NCBI GenBank assembly: GCA_002722525.1 | Contig: PBMJ01000018.1 | Coordinates: forward strand, 49,627 to 65,863 | Length of the DNA: 16,237 bases | Reading direction: 5' to 3' | Source of the DNA: Acidimicrobiaceae bacterium | GTDB taxonomy: Bacteria > Actinomycetota > Acidimicrobiia > Acidimicrobiales > UBA8592 | Shown here: in pieces, positions 15,592 through 16,237 of the stretch | Position numbering within the stretch: position 1 is the stretch's first letter | How the letters are laid out: every line of letters starts with the position of its first letter | Translations under genes and position numbers: made by a program | The notes under the pieces: generated by a model | What the model was told of the DNA's origin: nothing | Seen by the model: the letters and a program-made list of their open reading frames with translations, nothing else | Database searches by the model: none

Positions 15592-16237
15592 CACTGATTA
15601 CAGGTGGTTCCGGATTCGTAGGAAAACACCTTGCTGATCACCTATCAGATTGCGGCGACGATGTTATAACTACTGACATCTCTGATGGAGGACCAGATCT
15701 CTTAGATCAACGTGAAATAGATAAGTTGATACTTTCTACTCAACCACAGGTTGTCTATCATCTTGCGGGTCAGGCTGATGTTGGAGCTTCTTGGGACACT
15801 CCGGCAACGACTTTTAGAATAAACGCCGAAGGAACCTTAAATGTTTTATCAGCATGCCTTGAAGCAGGCGTGGAGAGAGTTCTAACTGTCTCTAGTGCTG
15901 AAGTGTATGGAAAAGTTGCCCATGAAAGGCTACCGATAGACGAATCGTTCCCCCTTGCACCAGCTTCACCTTACGCTGTGAGTAAAGCTGCAGCAGAGAT
16001 GATCAGTATCTATAAGGCATCACGAGGACTAGAAGTAATGTGCGCTCGCTCATTTAATCATTTTGGCCCCGACCAAAACATAAACTTTGTCACCGCAGCT
16101 CTAGCACTTAGAATTTTACAAGCAAAGAAAGATGGCAGAAAGAGCATACCGGTAGGAAGACTAGACACCAGAAGAGACTTTACGGATGTTCGCGATGTAG
16201 TTCGCGCATATCGATCAATTATCGCTAATGGAGTCTC
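15585..16237 (+). CDS. Extended SDR, GDP-4-keto-6-deoxymannose reductase (Rmd)-like, 3' end cut
   Basis: The 217 visible residues begin MLALITGGSGFVGKHLADHL: the NAD(P)-binding glycine motif (GGSGFVG, 7-13) is intact. The VVYHLAGQADVGASW segment (57-70), TVSSAEVYG (101-109, catalytic Ser region) and SPYAVSKAAAE (Y130, K134) follow. SFNHFGPDQ (156-164) and VGRLDTRRDFTDVRDVVRAY (190-209) closely recall Pseudomonas Rmd (SGFVGKHL, HLAGQ, NPYAVSK, FNHIGP, SRDFLDVQDV), which makes GDP-D-rhamnose. A GDP-mannose dehydratase is less likely because the usual GxxGQDG motif is absent; another hexose epimerase is possible. The gene runs off the window. The GTG start at 15585 lacks a Shine-Dalgarno and follows eight As; see the upstream ORF. 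It diverges from the GT2 gene. Confidence 0.75.
   Translation, partial: MLALITGGSGFVGKHLADHLSDCGDDVITTDISDGGPDLLDQREIDKLILSTQPQVVYHLAGQADVGASWDTPATTFRINAEGTLNVLSACLEAGVERVLTVSSAEVYGKVAHERLPIDESFPLAPASPYAVSKAAAEMISIYKASRGLEVMCARSFNHFGPDQNINFVTAALALRILQAKKDGRKSIPVGRLDTRRDFTDVRDVVRAYRSIIANGV

Noticed and set aside
1..16237. CRISPR array, insertion sequence, prophage or defence island
   Set aside because: No regularly spaced repeats, transposase, integrase or phage genes; apart from a CPBP protease, whose family includes some immunity proteins, all genes are housekeeping or envelope genes.

Overview
The window looks like ordinary chromosomal DNA from a moderate-GC (mid-forties percent by eye) actinobacterium. 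Lineage evidence is the minus-strand order ahcY-secA-prfB-ftsE, plus manB-Trm112 and a GT2 glycosyltransferase followed by a DUF5719-type protein; both blocks are typical of Actinobacteria. FtsH followed by a short membrane-anchored thioredoxin, and the reduced GC, suggest Acidimicrobiia or a marine relative. The lineage is inferred from gene order and remembered family features, with no database search.

Layout. Minus strand, positions 8118 down to 1: CPBP intramembrane protease, manB, a Trm112/UPF0434 protein, ahcY, secA, prfB and the first codons of ftsE, with gaps of 17-127 bases. Plus strand, 8256-10667: ftsH and a thioredoxin-fold gene, diverging from the protease gene. Minus strand, 15405 down to 10721: a 1046-residue GT2/polytopic membrane protein overlapping by ATGA with a secreted DUF5719-like protein; this unit converges on the thioredoxin gene. 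Plus strand, from 15585 to the end: an Rmd-like extended SDR, cut by the window edge. No tRNA, rRNA, CRISPR array, insertion sequence or gene-free stretch over 300 bases was seen. The largest intergenic gap is about 180 bases.

How the genes fit together. One theme is export and envelope upkeep: SecA (translocation), FtsH (membrane quality control), a CPBP protease, FtsE (division) and an anchored thioredoxin. The other is sugar-nucleotide and envelope glycan synthesis: ManB makes mannose-1-phosphate, the SDR resembles the reductase that makes GDP-D-rhamnose from the GDP-mannose dehydratase product, and the GT2 membrane protein with its coupled exported partner could use such a donor. AhcY and Trm112 belong to methylation metabolism.

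I see no unequivocally new system. The most unusual points are: (i) the SDR start, where a candidate -10 box, an upstream GTG and a dnaX-like A_AAA_AAG heptamer are arranged so that a -1 shift enters the SDR frame; (ii) the coupled GT2/DUF5719 pair, whose DUF5719 protein shows recurring internal modules; (iii) the thioredoxin gene lying in the same frame as ftsH behind one TAA; and (iv) two near-perfect palindromes on either side of secA.
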